From the NCBI GenBank assembly GCA_036435485.1, contig JAZHRN010000137.1, forward strand, positions 1,488,001 through 1,552,000: a stretch of DNA of 64,000 bases, read 5' to 3'. This stretch comes from Saposhnikovia divaricata. Lineage: Eukaryota; Streptophyta; Magnoliopsida; Apiales; Apiaceae. Positions 8,915 through 20,955 of this stretch are shown one piece after another (the first letter of the stretch is position 1; the number at the start of each line of letters is the position of its first letter). The position numbers and the translations under genes are program-made. The notes under the pieces were generated by a model that did not search any database, had not been told where the DNA came from, and worked only from the letters and a program-made list of their open reading frames with translations.

Positions 8915-11900
8915 TTACAGGGTAACAGGAAAAATATCCTTGTTCTGGACAGTGGATGCTCAGGACACATGACTGGAAATAAAGCCCTGCTATCAGAATT
9001 TGTGGAGAAAGTTGGCCCAAGTGTTTTTTATGGAGATGGCAACATAGGAAGGACTCTGGGATATGGCAATATCAATCTTGGAAATGTCATCATTGAAACT
9101 GTAGCTCTAGTCTCAGGACTCAAACATAATCTACTAAGTGTGAGTCAAATCTGTGACAGAGGTTATCATGTGGATTTCTTTGAAGAACACGGTGAAGTTG
9201 TAAGCAAATCTACAGGAAAAGTTGTTCTGAAGGGATACAGGCATGGTAACATTTATGAAGCCATGCTTTCAACAAACTCTGATGGCTCTGCAATCTGTCT
9301 ACTGAGTAAAGCATCAATTGAAGAAAGCTGGGATTGGCACAAGAGACTTTCTCATCTGAATTTCAACAGCATTAATGAGCTAGTGAAGAAAGATCTTGTG
9401 AGAGGATTGCCCAAATCAGTTTTTACCCCAGATGGCCTATGTGACTCATGTCAAAAGGCAAAACAAAGGAAAACTTCATTCAAAAGTAAGACTGAATCCT
9501 CAATTCTTGAGCCATATCACTTATTGCATGTTGATTTATTTGGTCCAGTAAATATAATGTCTATTGGAAAGAAAAGATATGCTTTGGTTATTGTTGATGA
9601 ATACACCAGATATACGTGGGTATATTTCATGCACAAGAAAGAAGAAACTGCATCAATCTTAACAGAGCATGTCAGACAACTGGACAAAGGATCTAAGCAT
9701 ACAGTGAAAATCATAAGGAGTGATAATGGCACTGAGTTCAAGAATGCAATCATGGAAGAGTTTTGTAATGAAAATGGAATAAAGCAAGAATTCTCTGCAC
9801 CTGGAACTCCACAACAAAATGGAGTAGTAGAGAGAAAGAACAGGACTCTCATAGAAGCTGCAAGGACCATGCTTGATGAAGCAAAGCTGCCAACTTACTT
9901 CTGGGCTGAAGCTGTGCAAGCTGCTTGTTTCACACAGAATGCTACACTCATAAACAAGCATGGTAAAACACCATATGAGATGGTGAAAAATAAGAAGCCG
10001 AACCTGAAATACTTTCATGTGTTTGGATATAAGTGTTTTGTTCTTAAGACTCATCCAGAACAGCTTTCCAAATTTGATTTAAAAGCTGATGAAGGAATCT
10101 TTGTTGGATACCCACTATCCACAAAAGCATTCAGAGTCTACAATCTAAGAACAAAAGTGGTCATGGAATCTATCCATGTGTCTTTTGATGGTAAGAAGAT
10201 AACAGGACTTGAAGATTTTGATGAACATGACCAGCTGAGATTTGAGAATGAAGAAATAAATGCTGATCTACAAAATTCTGATACTCTTTCAGACTCTATT
10301 GCTCAATCTATACCAGTAGATCATACATCAACACATGTTGAGGGGGAGCAAGTGAACGATGAACCCCAATCAAGTGAAGAAACATCTGCTGCTAATGATT
10401 CATCAAACTCTAAAAGCAACAGCTTAGGGGGAGCAAACAATGATTTTGGATCTACTAGTCACCACACTCAACACAATCATGAACTTGGGGAATCATCAAG
10501 ATCAGATCTGCCAAGACAAAGGATATGGATTAGAGCGCATCCCTTTGAACAGATCATTGGTGAACCGGACACGGGTGTACAGACTAGAAGAGCAACACAG
10601 AATGAGTGCAATTTCGCAGGATTTTTATCTCAAATTGAACCTAAAAAGATTGATGAAGATCTTGATGATCCAGATTGGGTAACTGCAATGCAGGAAGAAC
10701 TCAATCAGTTCGAAAGGTAGAAAGTCTGGAAGCTGGTGCCAAGACCAAAAGATAAATCTGTAATTGCCACTAGATGGGTGTTTAGGAATAAACTGGATGA
10801 AAATGGTATTGTTACGAGGAACAAGGCTCGATTGGTAGCAAAGGGTTACTCTCAAGAAGAGGGAATTGATTATGATGAAACTTATGCTCCAGTTGCAAGG
10901 CTTGAAGCAATCAGGATGTTCTTAGCATTTGCTGCACACTCCAACTTTAAGGTTTTTCAGAAGGATGTGAAGAGTGCATTTTTTAACGGAGATCTAGAAG
11001 AAGAAGTCTATGTTGAACAACCCCCTGGGTTCGAAGACAAGGATTTTGAAGGTTTTGTGTACTTTCTCTTTAAAGCTCTCTATGGTCTCAAGCAAGCCCC
11101 TCGAACATGGTATGATACTCTCTCCAAGTTCTTACTTGAAAATGGTTTTACAAGAGGTATCATCGACAAAACTCTCTTTCATAAAAAGCATAAAAATGAT
11201 ATAATTCTGGTGCAAGTATATGTGGATGATATAATATTTGGTTCTACTAATGATTTGTTATGCAAGAGATTTGCTAAGTTAATGCAGAGTAAGTACGAGA
11301 TGAGCATGATGGGTGAGTTGTCCTTCTTCCTTGGACTTCAAGTTGTTCAGAAGCCTGATGATATTTTCATCTGCCAATCAAAATACATAAAGGATCTTCT
11401 GAAGAAGTATGGGATGGAAGAAGCAGCTACTGCCAAGACCCCGATGCCAACTGCTGTGAAGCTTGATCAAGACAAATCTGGTAAGTCAATTGACATCACG
11501 AAGTATCGAGGTATGATCGGCTCTCTCTTATACTTAACTGCTAGTCGACCAGATATTATGTTCGCAACTTGTTTATGTGCTAGATTCCAGGCTGACCCTA
11601 AAGAGTCACATCTTATAGCTGTTAAATGTATTTTCAGATACCTTAAGGGAACCCCCAATCTTGGGATTTGGTACCCTAAAGGAACAGGTTTTGACCTAGT
11701 TGGCTATACAGATTCTGACTTCGCAGGCTGTAAGATTGATCGGAAAAGTACTTCTAGAAGCTGTCAGTTTCTAGGAAGAAGGTTGGTATCTTGGTACAGC
11801 AAGAAGCAACACTCGGTATCTACCTCGACAGCCGAAGCAGAATACATTGCGGCAGGTAGTTGTTGTGCTCAGATCCTGTGGATGAGGAATCAACTTCAGG

Positions 11901-12166
11901 ATTATGGACTCATGTTGGACAAAATTCCAATTCTATGCGATAACACGAGTGCCATTGCCATTGCCAACAATCCAGTTCAACATACCAGGACTAAGCACAT
12001 TGATATCAGGTATCATTTCTTACGAGAGCATGTCATGAATGGAACTGTGGTATTATATTTTGTTCCCACAGATCAACAAATTGCAGACATCTTTACTAAA
12101 CCACTGGATGAATCCACATTCTCCAGGTTAGTTGGTGAACTTGGGATGTTAAATCTGTCTAATTAA
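8915..12166 (+). pseudogene. Pol region of the SIRE-like element (PR-IN-RT-RH), one internal stop
   Basis: In frame with gag. Protease DSG at 8948-8956. Integrase follows with HVDLFGP, RSDNG and a VVERKNR glutamate, giving the DDE set. TAG at 10718-10720 interrupts the linker before reverse transcriptase. The frame continues unchanged through RT with YVDD (11219-11230) and RNase H, and ends at TAA 12164-12166. The YVDDIIFGST-type active-site context is characteristic of the SIRE lineage. The single stop prevents a full polyprotein, although every catalytic residue checked is present. Confidence 0.9.
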
Positions 12167-12908
12167 TTGTGGATAATCAATAACTGCAATTTGTTATAAA
12201 TTCACAGGTATTTTAAATGTCCATATTTTTAGAACTTGTGAATTTACTTTGCATCCAGTCTTCATCTTACAGTTATCTCTATATTAATTGCCATGCTTAT
12301 AAATGCTATCTTTTATGGTAATTAGTTAGTGAATAATTGTGTTAATTGTAGCATAATTAAATAAATATTTTATTGACATATATCAATTAATGATATTTTG
12401 TTAATTTTATGTCTATTTAATTGTGAGTTTATCTGATTATTGTGGATTAATTCTTGATTTACTGTGTGATTATTTTTAAATCCATAATAATTAGAAGTAT
12501 TGTATGTGTGTGTGTATATAGGCTGATAGATTTCGGTGATAAGATGTTTTTCAGCTGACAGGTTTCGGTGATAAGATGTTTTTCGGCTAATTGATTGATT
12601 AGGTGAGAAATTATTGGTTGATTAGGTGAGAAATTATTAAGCGGTGTTATTCAACATAACCTGTCAATATCTCACCTAACCCACTAGTCCTTGAAACCTT
12701 ATAAATGATGAGTTTTTGTTTGTGTTTAACATCATCATTTTTCAGATATACAGAGCATATACACACAATTGCTGAATATTTCGAGCTTTGATCGGAAAGA
12801 TCTCTCAATCTAGCTGGTGGTTTTTAGATTGGATTTTATATTCTTGCTTTATACATCATCCTTTATAAAAACTAACCCTTGTTTTTGAATTTCCTCGAAG
12901 TTTTGAAA
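12167..12908 (+). other. Spacer between pol and the third ORF, with short tandem repeats
   Basis: Non-coding. Near 12522-12640 two adjacent direct repeats occur: about 30 bases ending in TTTCGGTGATAAGATGTTTT (twice), then about 24 bases containing TTGATTAGGTGAGAAATTATT (twice, one base short in part). A TATA-like CTTATAAATG near 12699 and an acceptor-like run ending TTTTTCAG near 12745 precede the third ORF. Either could help express it separately. Confidence 0.5.
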
Positions 12909-15013
12909 ATGGCATTGCAGGGAAGCTTTTTAATTGCTAAAGTTAATCCTATTTCCATTCAGCAAATCGAAACCATTCAGGATGAGCAATTTCGGGCTTG
13001 GACACAATTTTTGAATGAACATTCATTAATTCGCTATGCTTTAGTTACACCAGTGCAGCTTAACCATGATGCATTGCGTGAACTATATTGCAGTGCGGTA
13101 ACACTTCTGGACAGGACGGTTGTGCATTCACATATCGACTATTTGGTAGGTCGATTAGGGTCACTGAACGAGATGTTAATCGAATTCTTCATTTTCCTAT
13201 GGAAAATCTCGTTTCTGATCCTACACCTGAACAGATTGAAATGTTCTTTCGTTTTATAAGGTACCAAGATGGCAATTTCAATACTGGTAATCTTTATAGA
13301 ACGTTTCTAACCCAGTATTGGAGTTTCTTCTTTCACACTCTTAACCATGTTTTTTCCTCAGATAGAACAAATCAAGATCGAATACCTGAATATATCCAAA
13401 AAATAGGGTATGCGGTCGCCAATAATTTGAGGATTAATTTTGGAAAAATAGTGCTTGGTCAAATCATTTTAAAGATGAAACACTTAGGAACAAGAGATGT
13501 TCGGACTCAAAATGTCAAATGTCTATATCCAAGGTTTCTACAGCTAATATTAAATGATTTTTTGAATGATGAAGACAAGGTACGCTTGGAAAATGGTCAA
13601 AAGGTGGAATGTTCTTCCATAAAGACGAATGTAATTAATTACATGAGCAAAAAGAAATATACGGATGTGCCTACAATCCTAACTGAATATCTAAAGACTG
13701 TCCCACTTCCGTTGTTACCAAGACCAGTGAGAGCAGGTATACGACAAGGTAATATTTCAATCCCTGCTATTCCAACCTTTGTATTCCCTGTTGTGTCACA
13801 GGAAATACAGTTTCTACAGCCCCCAGTGGCCATCTTACCCGACCAAGAGTAGGAAATCCCACCGACTCTAACACAGGTCGAAGAGCCCATTTTACAAATG
13901 CAAACACAAACACAACAAACTCCTACACCTCAATTGTCACTTAAACGACCAACCATCAACACTTTTGAGGGAGATAGTGCCTCAGCAGCACCACATAAGG
14001 AGTTAGTTACATCAGCAGCTCTACCTCATTCTAAACGAAGTAAACCAAATGAACTCGACGTAACTGTAACTGTTAGGGAAACAATTCTTCCTTGTCAAAT
14101 GAGTGAAAATGTAAATGAGGATGAATTGACGGGAACAACTATCTTGAGTTCCATTTCACGGAACATAAGAGTGGTTGATGATCTTTCTAAAGATCAAATG
14201 CCTTCACAGGCATCCGAGGTGGAATTACCTACCTCAATAACTGCTGGTGAATCTTCCATTTTACGGAAAGATCCATCGGTAGGTGGTTCTTTTATGAACC
14301 AAGTGTCTTCACAGACATACGAGGGAAACTTGGGTTTTGTGCCATTTAATCGATTCAAGTTTAACCTCCCAGAGGAAAAATCTCTGGATCTCTTTCGAGA
14401 TTTACCACTATTTACCAGTGGTCGGCAACTCGCTTCACGGGAGGATGGAAGCTCACGAACTTTCATTGCACCATCCGTGACCTTTGAAAAAGGGGCTAGG
14501 ATGATTTCATTTGCAGGTACACATATCGGTGGAAGCTCTGGAGGAGAGTTGAGGGAAACACGAACAGAACATTTAAGTGTCACCCAAAGCACTAAACCGA
14601 GTGAATATAGAGTGTTGAGTGAAACACCTGCAGAACATACGAGTGAGCAACCTACTCAACCACATGCACTTGTAACCAGAAAGGAATACAGCAGACTCCT
14701 TACACGGGTCCAAACAATAGAGAAAGAGTTATCAAATATCTGTAAGTCCATTACAGAAATCAAAAATTTGCAACTTATTCAACAGAATGTATTCCGGGTT
14801 CAATTGAACACCATGGCAACCCAGTTTAGTCATGCAATCAATTCCTTGGTAAAGTCATCTTCGTCTAATTTACCAACTCCACATCCTGTTACTCTGGAGG
14901 ATAATCCAACTGAGGGGGAGAAGGTGGATGATCAAGAAAAATCTACTAGGCGTAAGGGCAAGGAAAAGGTTGTTGACACGGAATTAACTTTATTTTGGGA
15001 AAGGAAAAGCTAA
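12909..15013 (+). pseudogene. Third ORF of the SIRE-like element (envelope position), frameshifted
   Basis: Starts at ATG 12909 (MALQGSF) and is read in one frame to about 13100-13140, then in another to TAG 13850-13852, then in that same second frame to TAA 15011-15013. The intact protein would have been about 700 residues. The N-terminal half is globular-looking. The middle is proline-, serine- and threonine-rich. The C-terminal part (about 14660-14860) has heptad-like hydrophobic spacing suggesting a coiled coil, followed by a basic tail. I see no signal peptide or membrane span in the plausible frame. SIRE elements often carry an ORF here that has been called env-like; an envelope role is not supported by this sequence. 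Confidence 0.7.
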
Positions 15014-15225
15014 TGGAGTATTAGTGCTATGCGGGAAAGAAAGCAAGGCAAACTTGAAGATATGTTCAGTCTAGAGGAACAATTAACTTGCACTTGTTCA
15101 AATTCTAGAAATCTGGAAAATGTATATATATGATCCAGAATGTGTTTTAATATTATTTATCTTTGTAGTTTATTTGTATTAGTTGAGTTATCCTCTAGGA
15201 ATTTGCTTGTCAAACCCTAACAACC

Positions 15226-15239
15226 AAATAGGGGGAGAT
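15226..15239 (+). other. Polypurine tract of the SIRE-like element
   Basis: AAATAGGGGGAGAT directly before the 3' LTR start TGTAAAGC, the expected plus-strand primer. Confidence 0.85.
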
Positions 15240-16357
15240 TGTAAAGCATAATGTAATGTAATATATAATAGAGGGCATATATAACTCAACTAGGATAAAA
15301 GATAAATAATATTAACTCTATACAGGGATCGTGAAATTTGAAGAACAGGCATCAACAAGGATCAAGTCGCTGAAAGAAATTCATTAACATGATCAAGCCT
15401 CAGTGACAAAATAAGATGTACAGATGATTCAGTTGAAGGGCCAAAAGATTCCAGTGATAAAGTTTTTATGGTTACACAATTCTTAGCAGTGTTCTTAAAG
15501 ACATGATACGAAGACCACGAGTGAATGTTAGTCATCTGTGAACCAGACCAGTTGCACTAGGCGTCAACATTTCACAAAGGAATCAAAGTATCTAAATCAG
15601 AAAAACTGTTAAAGAGGTATGATTGAGAGCAGTTTTGATATCCTCCATTTCGGAAGCTGAATATTTAAGGATGTCAAAATTAAGAGGAAAATGAATAGTA
15701 TCCGAAATCACTATTCACATGAATAGTAACCGAAATCAATATTCACATGAATAGTAACCGAAATCACTATTCACATAAATAGTACTATTCATATGAATAG
15801 TAACCAAAATTACTATTCATGAATAGTACCCAAAAGTACTATTTAAGGTGGGGCCCACATACACAAAATATTCAAAGTAAAGATTTCCTTTTGAAAGTTT
15901 GGCAGAATGAAATTTCAGCAGATTGGAAAAGTTTTGCAGAATATACGTAATCAGTTACGTATATTAACTGTATAGTGACTTTCTATAACCTATAAATAGG
16001 CTTGTTGTATTTCATTTCAAAACACACCTCAACACACAAATCTCTCTTCTCTCTCATATATTTTCTGTGTAAGCTGCTAGACAGTCCATCTAGTAGGAAA
16101 GTCGGCTTAGCCCACTTTCAGGAAGTGTCGGGTAGATGGTCCTCGTGCCTAAACTATCCTTAGGAGTGTTTGATTTTTTAGCTAATTGATAGGATTAAAT
16201 TGTGTAGCAAACCTCCGGGTCTTATCTATTAAAAGATATTTCCTAAACATTTGTGTTATTTCGATTCAGTATTTTTGATCTTATATCCACATCAAAAATC
16301 GAAATATTTTTTAAATAACGTATTCAACCCTCCTTCTACGTTATTCCGGACCTAACA
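15240..16357 (+). repeat. 3' LTR of the SIRE-like element
   Basis: Matches 6413-7558 with scattered substitutions and one 28-base minisatellite unit fewer (array at 15691-15846). It ends CCTAACA and is followed by the ACGTT duplication at 16358-16362. Confidence 0.92.
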
Positions 16358-16400
16358 ACGTTTACATTCAAAAGAAATAAAATGATGAGACTTATATACT

Positions 16401-17329
16401 GATAAAAAAAACTATGATATAAGTAATTATCAAGAATTAAGTTCTTTATTATCAATATTACTGAGAGAAAAGATAACATATTACTTTCGTAGTTGCTGAC
16501 AAGAGTCAAGAGATTGGTTGACCTCCAGAAGCAGTTAAATTCGTTATGTTTGTTTTAAATTTTATTCAAATATTTTTAAATTTTAAAAAATATTGCAAAG
16601 TTAGAAAATATTAACTCTAACTCAAAATGTTGAGTATACTATTTCAAATATTCGTAATTATTTGGAATTGTGAATTTAATTTGTTTTTCGAATAATTTAT
16701 TTTTTTAAAATATTAAAAATTTGTTGTTTTGGTTTTCGATATGTTTATTATAATTATTAAAAAAATAATAATATTACGGTTACAAATAATTAATCAGTTT
16801 TCTTTTTCATGTAAAATACTACGGGTAATTTTATTCAATAAAATTAAATAATAATCTTATAATTGCTAATACCTAACCAATTATTTGGAAGTGTGAATTT
16901 AATTTGTTTTTCGAATAATACTGCTAATTATTAGGATCCTCATTAACTTAAGATAAACACCGTAGGCCTGCCATTACATATAGGTCCAGTAGCCATTACA
17001 TTTAGGCCTGCCATTAACCCGTAGGAAGAGAATGCTATACTTCGTCTCTCTCCTTGAATTTTGTATTAATATTAAATATAAAAACTTCATTGTATTAAAG
17101 TGCTCATAAATACGAATCCAACAAGATCTAACTATATTTGGTCTTATAGATTAGACGTAAATTAGTAATTTATCTAATATTATGAACATTCCCGAAATTT
17201 CAAACGACCAACTTATAAAGAGACGGAGGAAGTATTAGTGGTGGATCCTGAACTATTAAATCAGCTGTTCGAACTTAGCGAAAGCCCAAATACATTAGCT
17301 TCATCCTTCTACTTTATGTAGGCCCATTT
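16401..17329. repeat. Direct repeat copy 2 (contains a Stowaway MITE)
   Basis: Homologous to 1-354 plus 5441-5857. It lacks the Tork-like element (empty site near 16755, single ATAAT) and carries a 193-base MITE at 17040-17232 that copy 1 lacks. It ends at GGCCCATTT, beyond which the copies differ. No ORF or terminal repeat explains the unit, so its origin is unknown. Confidence 0.85.
17040..17232. mobile_element. Stowaway-like MITE (Tc1/mariner type)
   Basis: A 193-base insertion flanked by TA (17038-17039 and 17233-17234). The left end is CTTCGTCTCTCTCC and the right end, reversed, is CTTCCTCCGTCTC, both resembling the Stowaway CTCCCTCCGT terminus. No coding capacity. The homologous copy near 5760 has no insert, differing there only by an extra C. 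Confidence 0.8.
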
Positions 17330-18909
17330 GTGGTAGAAAATTTGTACTGGACGTAAAGATTGGACCAGGCAAAACATTTCGGCTCCATCCGTTTTTAACA
17401 TTTGGATTGGACACGAATTTTAATAAAAATTAAGAAAACCGATGAGTCGGTTCTTCGGAGGTCTTGCACTCCCCGAAACAGTTGTTCCCCAGAGGTCGAA
17501 ACTCGGAGAAAAATCGCTCATGGCTCAGTGATGAGTCAAGGCGTGTTGCAGTGAGTCAAGGGGATATGACTACAAGAAGGTCATATACATCATGAAAAGT
17601 GTAAACTGAGGTAAGTCCGTGTGTATTTCAACCACGGCTCAGGTATAAACCTTTTTTTTTTTTTTTTGAAACTTTGTGCACTTTAATTCACAGACATGTA
17701 TATTTCTAAAGCTGGTATACTTGTTGATATTACCATGTTAAATATATTTAAATGTGAAGTATATATTATGATCTGAATTGTTGCCTTTTTGCATGCTTAT
17801 TTGTGCACTTTGTGCAGTAGTGTAGTATTCTGTGTGCAATTACTTTGTTATTTTTGGCTATATATAAGACTACATGCATGCAATTGAGTTCATAAGCCTT
17901 AAATACATTTCTTTTGCCTGTATTCATGTTCTGAGCCTCTTGTTCTTAAATTCTTCTGTCTGTTTGTTCTTAAACTTCTGTTGTGCTTTATTACTTTCAT
18001 TCAATAATGATTCAGTAAACACAACTCTGTGTCTAGGTCAGTCCCACACCACTTCTGGTCATTCTTTTCATAGAAACAAAAATAGGAAGAAACAAAAAAA
18101 TGGCTGATTTAGTTTCTAATCTTCCACTTCCACCCCAACTTGTTTCTGTCAAACACATACTGCAACCTGGTTGTTTAATAGAAAGGTGAATGATGCTGTC
18201 TTTAGGGTAAACATTTCAGTGACCATATTGGGAAGAACCTTTCAACTTCGAAGTTGAAAATATAAATATCTATATAAATTTCTCACTGACCATATTTATA
18301 GATATAGATATAAATATCTATATTTTATAGGCACCACAAACTTTAATCCTAATCAACTTCGAAGTTCTAATCCTAATTACTTTTGAATCCGATTTATAAA
18401 AATTACAATCTTTAATTGCAAAAGTTAGAGAGTGTGTGAGAGATACACTAAGAGAAAGTTAATTGTGACAAGTTAAAGTGATTGTATTCACGACAATTGA
18501 ATGTTTTGAGTGAGGGAGTGACTTCATTTTTTTTATTAGTTTCATACATAATGGATAAGTGGTTTTAATTTTTCAGGAGGCGTTTCCACGTTAAATTATT
18601 ATTTTTTGGGTAGTTTGTTTAGTAGTATTATAAAACAGAGTGAATAAACTTCACCCCACCCCCAAAAGAGGAGAAAGTCATGGGTACATCAGTTCATTAG
18701 GAGTTGCTCCTAACTCAACAACTCAAAACAGAACTAGTATGAAACAAACATAAACAGAAACATCAATTAGGACCTAGCCTAGTAGTATCATTTGGGGAGG
18801 CCGGCACCTGAACCTACATCTCCTCCTCTCCATCATTAGAAACCTCAGGGCCTTGCCCTGATGAACTACCTCCATAAGAACATTCACAGTAGGGTCAAGA
18901 CTCCTTTAA
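17330..18909. other. Intergenic DNA, no gene seen
   Basis: Contains a T-run near 17651, short AT inverted repeats near 18235-18330 (TCGAAGTT and a nearby TATAGATATAGATA-type fold), and short frames without recognisable protein character. Nothing here supports a gene call. Confidence 0.5.
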
Positions 18910-19670
18910 GAGCATCTCCAATAGAGGTTGCCAACATAATTGCCAACTTCTACCACATCATCACATATATTATTTTTTTATTTCTTCTCTCCTTTATCTC
19001 ATTGTTGGCAACTTTTGTTACAAATCTACTCCAATAGTTGGCAACTTTAAAAGTTGCCAATGTGGTCCCATCCATAAATTTTATATTATCTTATAATTAC
19101 ATTAAAAATATGGAAGATATAAAAAAAGGGTAAAGTTAAATACAATTTTGGGAAGTTGTATGTGTTTTAACTAAATGTGGAAGTTGCCAACTTTTGATAA
19201 CTTTGGTTGGCAACTTGTTGGCAACATTGGTATTCCAATAGGTGGGCAACCAAGGGTGCCATGTCACATAGGACTTGGCAACCTCTTGGCAATAGAGGTT
19301 GCCAAGAGATTGCCTATGCTTAGTTGGCATGGCATCCTTGGTTGCCAACCTATTGGAGTTCTATGATTGCTAAGAAGTTGCCAACCAAGGTTGCCAAAAG
19401 TTGGCAACTTCCCAATATAGTTAAAACTCATATAATTCTCAAAAAGTATAAATACCTCTATCAACTTTAATATGCTCTTATTTTATTATATTGTTTCTCA
19501 AATTTATTTAGGGGCCGTATTGGCAACTTTTGGAGTTGCCAACTATTGGAGTAGATTTTAAATAAAAGTTGCTAAGAATGACATGGACGAGAGAGAAAAT
19601 AAAAAATTATTATTTGTGATGATTTGTCAATGCTTGGCAACTCTATAAGCAACATCTATTGGAGATGCTC
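18910..19670. mobile_element. Foldback Harbinger/Tourist-like MITE, internally repeated
   Basis: TIRs GAGCATCTCCAATAGAGGTT at the left and, reversed, GAGCATCTCCAATAGATGTT at the right, with a TAA duplication at 18907-18909 and 19671-19673. The interior is almost entirely repeats of TTGGCAACTT and its complement. The outer arms (about 18910-19060 and 19500-19670) pair with each other. An inner palindrome (about 19131-19455, centre near 19290) is built from the same words, so one related element may lie within another. No transposase; frames here read through the repeats and are not genes. Confidence 0.75.
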
Positions 19671-19689
19671 TAACCGCCATCTTCAAAAA

Positions 19690-20742
19690 TCATGCCTTGC
19701 CTAACATAAGCTGAAACCCTTCCCAGTACATGAACCCTATCAAGATCATGATCATTTGACTCAGGCAAACATCATTACCACTTTTTTAGGGACCTATAAC
19801 ATTCATCATCAACATCATCATGAAACTTCTTATGCTTGGAACTAGACATAGGAATTGAATTATGGAGATGCTCACAAAAGCAAGCAATTTGTTTGGAAGA
19901 CAAGAAGATAGTGCGCGGGAGATTATCAATCCTGGCCATAGACTGATCATGAAAACTAACCATAAGAAAGATAGGCCTAGACTCAACACACCCATTTCCA
20001 TGAGCACCATAGACTTCTCAGCATGCTCTTTCTTGGTTGAGACTTTATATACAGGTAATTGCCTGATAACAAAACTAACACAGCAAGAAACATGCTCAAA
20101 CCAAGATAAATAAAGCAAGCTGCCATTAATTTCTAGAAGATTTTGTTTTGTAGCTCTATTAGCCCAATAAGAATTCTTAAACCAACGGACCAAGTAATCA
20201 TCATGATATTGGAACATGTTAACCAAACCATACAACTTCAAGAGGCAGCATCTTTATCATCATTAAAATCAAATCTCATGAGAATCGAATAAACCAAAGC
20301 AACAATTTTTCCAAATTAAAGCAAAAGGGTGTAGAAATCAACCGGAGGCTTGATACAAAGTACAAACCATACCATTAGCTCTAAATAAATTGTTACTTTT
20401 AGGGATGTCTATATCATGTGAATTGAAGGAATGGGGAAATGATAAAACATGTTGGTGACCTAATACAATGTGTTTAGTAAGAGGAACTTGGTTCTTGGTT
20501 TTCTTGAGATCCAAAGCTTGATTAGTAGTCCCATCTTTTGGTTGTGGTACATAAGGAATCTTGTCCTGGTCAACCTTATATTCCCTAAAAGGAGCTTTCT
20601 TAAATCTACACACAAGAAGACCACCATGATGTCGAAACACATTTAACAAACCAACAAAAACATAAATCTTAAGATCTACCTTTTTTACCTCATTAAAATC
20701 AAATCCAATAGCATCTTGGATACTAAAACAATAGTTTTGCCA
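19690..20742 (-). pseudogene. Unidentified decayed coding remnant, split by the L1 insertion
   Basis: On the minus strand a protein-like reading begins at about 26336 (after an acceptor-like GTTTAG), runs to 26251, is interrupted by the L1, and resumes at 20742 to a stop at about 20338. A second, more decayed copy of the same unit follows, with stops and a frameshift, to about 19690. The two units align by eye: LIWQNYCF with LIWKNCCF, then GFDFNE with FDFND, then LLNVFRHH with LVNMFQYH. So the ancestral protein had an internal duplication of roughly 130 residues. I do not recognise the family. Confidence 0.45.
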
Positions 20743-20955
20743 AAGTCCCTCTCCCGGTATTTAAATATTGGAGGAGAATCGAAACTTTGAAACAAATGGT
20801 ATATGTTTCATTAAATAGCAAAGTAAATAATTGCCTGGAAGTAGTCAAGTTCGTCTTGCTATTATGCAAGGGTATGTGTCTTGTTCATTTGTGACAAGGG
20901 TTTAAAGTTTTTCATCTAGTATTCTAGTTCGGTTTTCTCTCATTATCTAGACGAG

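Larger units (their letters stand above)
6413..16357 (+). mobile_element. SIRE/Maximus-like Ty1/copia retrotransposon with third ORF, defective
   Basis: An element of 9945 bases with LTRs of 1146 and 1118 bases, flanked by a perfect 5-base duplication ACGTT (6408-6412, 16358-16362). Internal order: primer site, truncated gag, pol in copia order, a 0.7 kb spacer, a third ORF, purine tract, 3' LTR. Long LTRs, a long gag C-terminal region with two further CCHC knuckles, and an extra ORF after RNase H are typical of the SIRE lineage. The gag-pol frame carries four in-frame stops but no frameshift. The third ORF has one frameshift and one stop. The N-terminal capsid part of gag is missing. The element is not autonomous as it stands. 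Confidence 0.9.

Noticed and set aside
13140..13259. Strongly hydrophobic stretch in the third ORF region that resembles a membrane span
   Set aside because: It lies in the frame after the frameshift point, overlapping a second frame with better family-like and continuous coding. It is an artefact of reading the wrong frame.
1..17329. The two direct repeats as LTRs of one large element
   Set aside because: The units lack TG..CA ends, primer site and purine tract at the inner borders, and no target duplication was found.
17874..18107. Short Leu/Phe/Cys-rich ORF
   Set aside because: T-rich composition explains it; no recognisable domain or splice partner.
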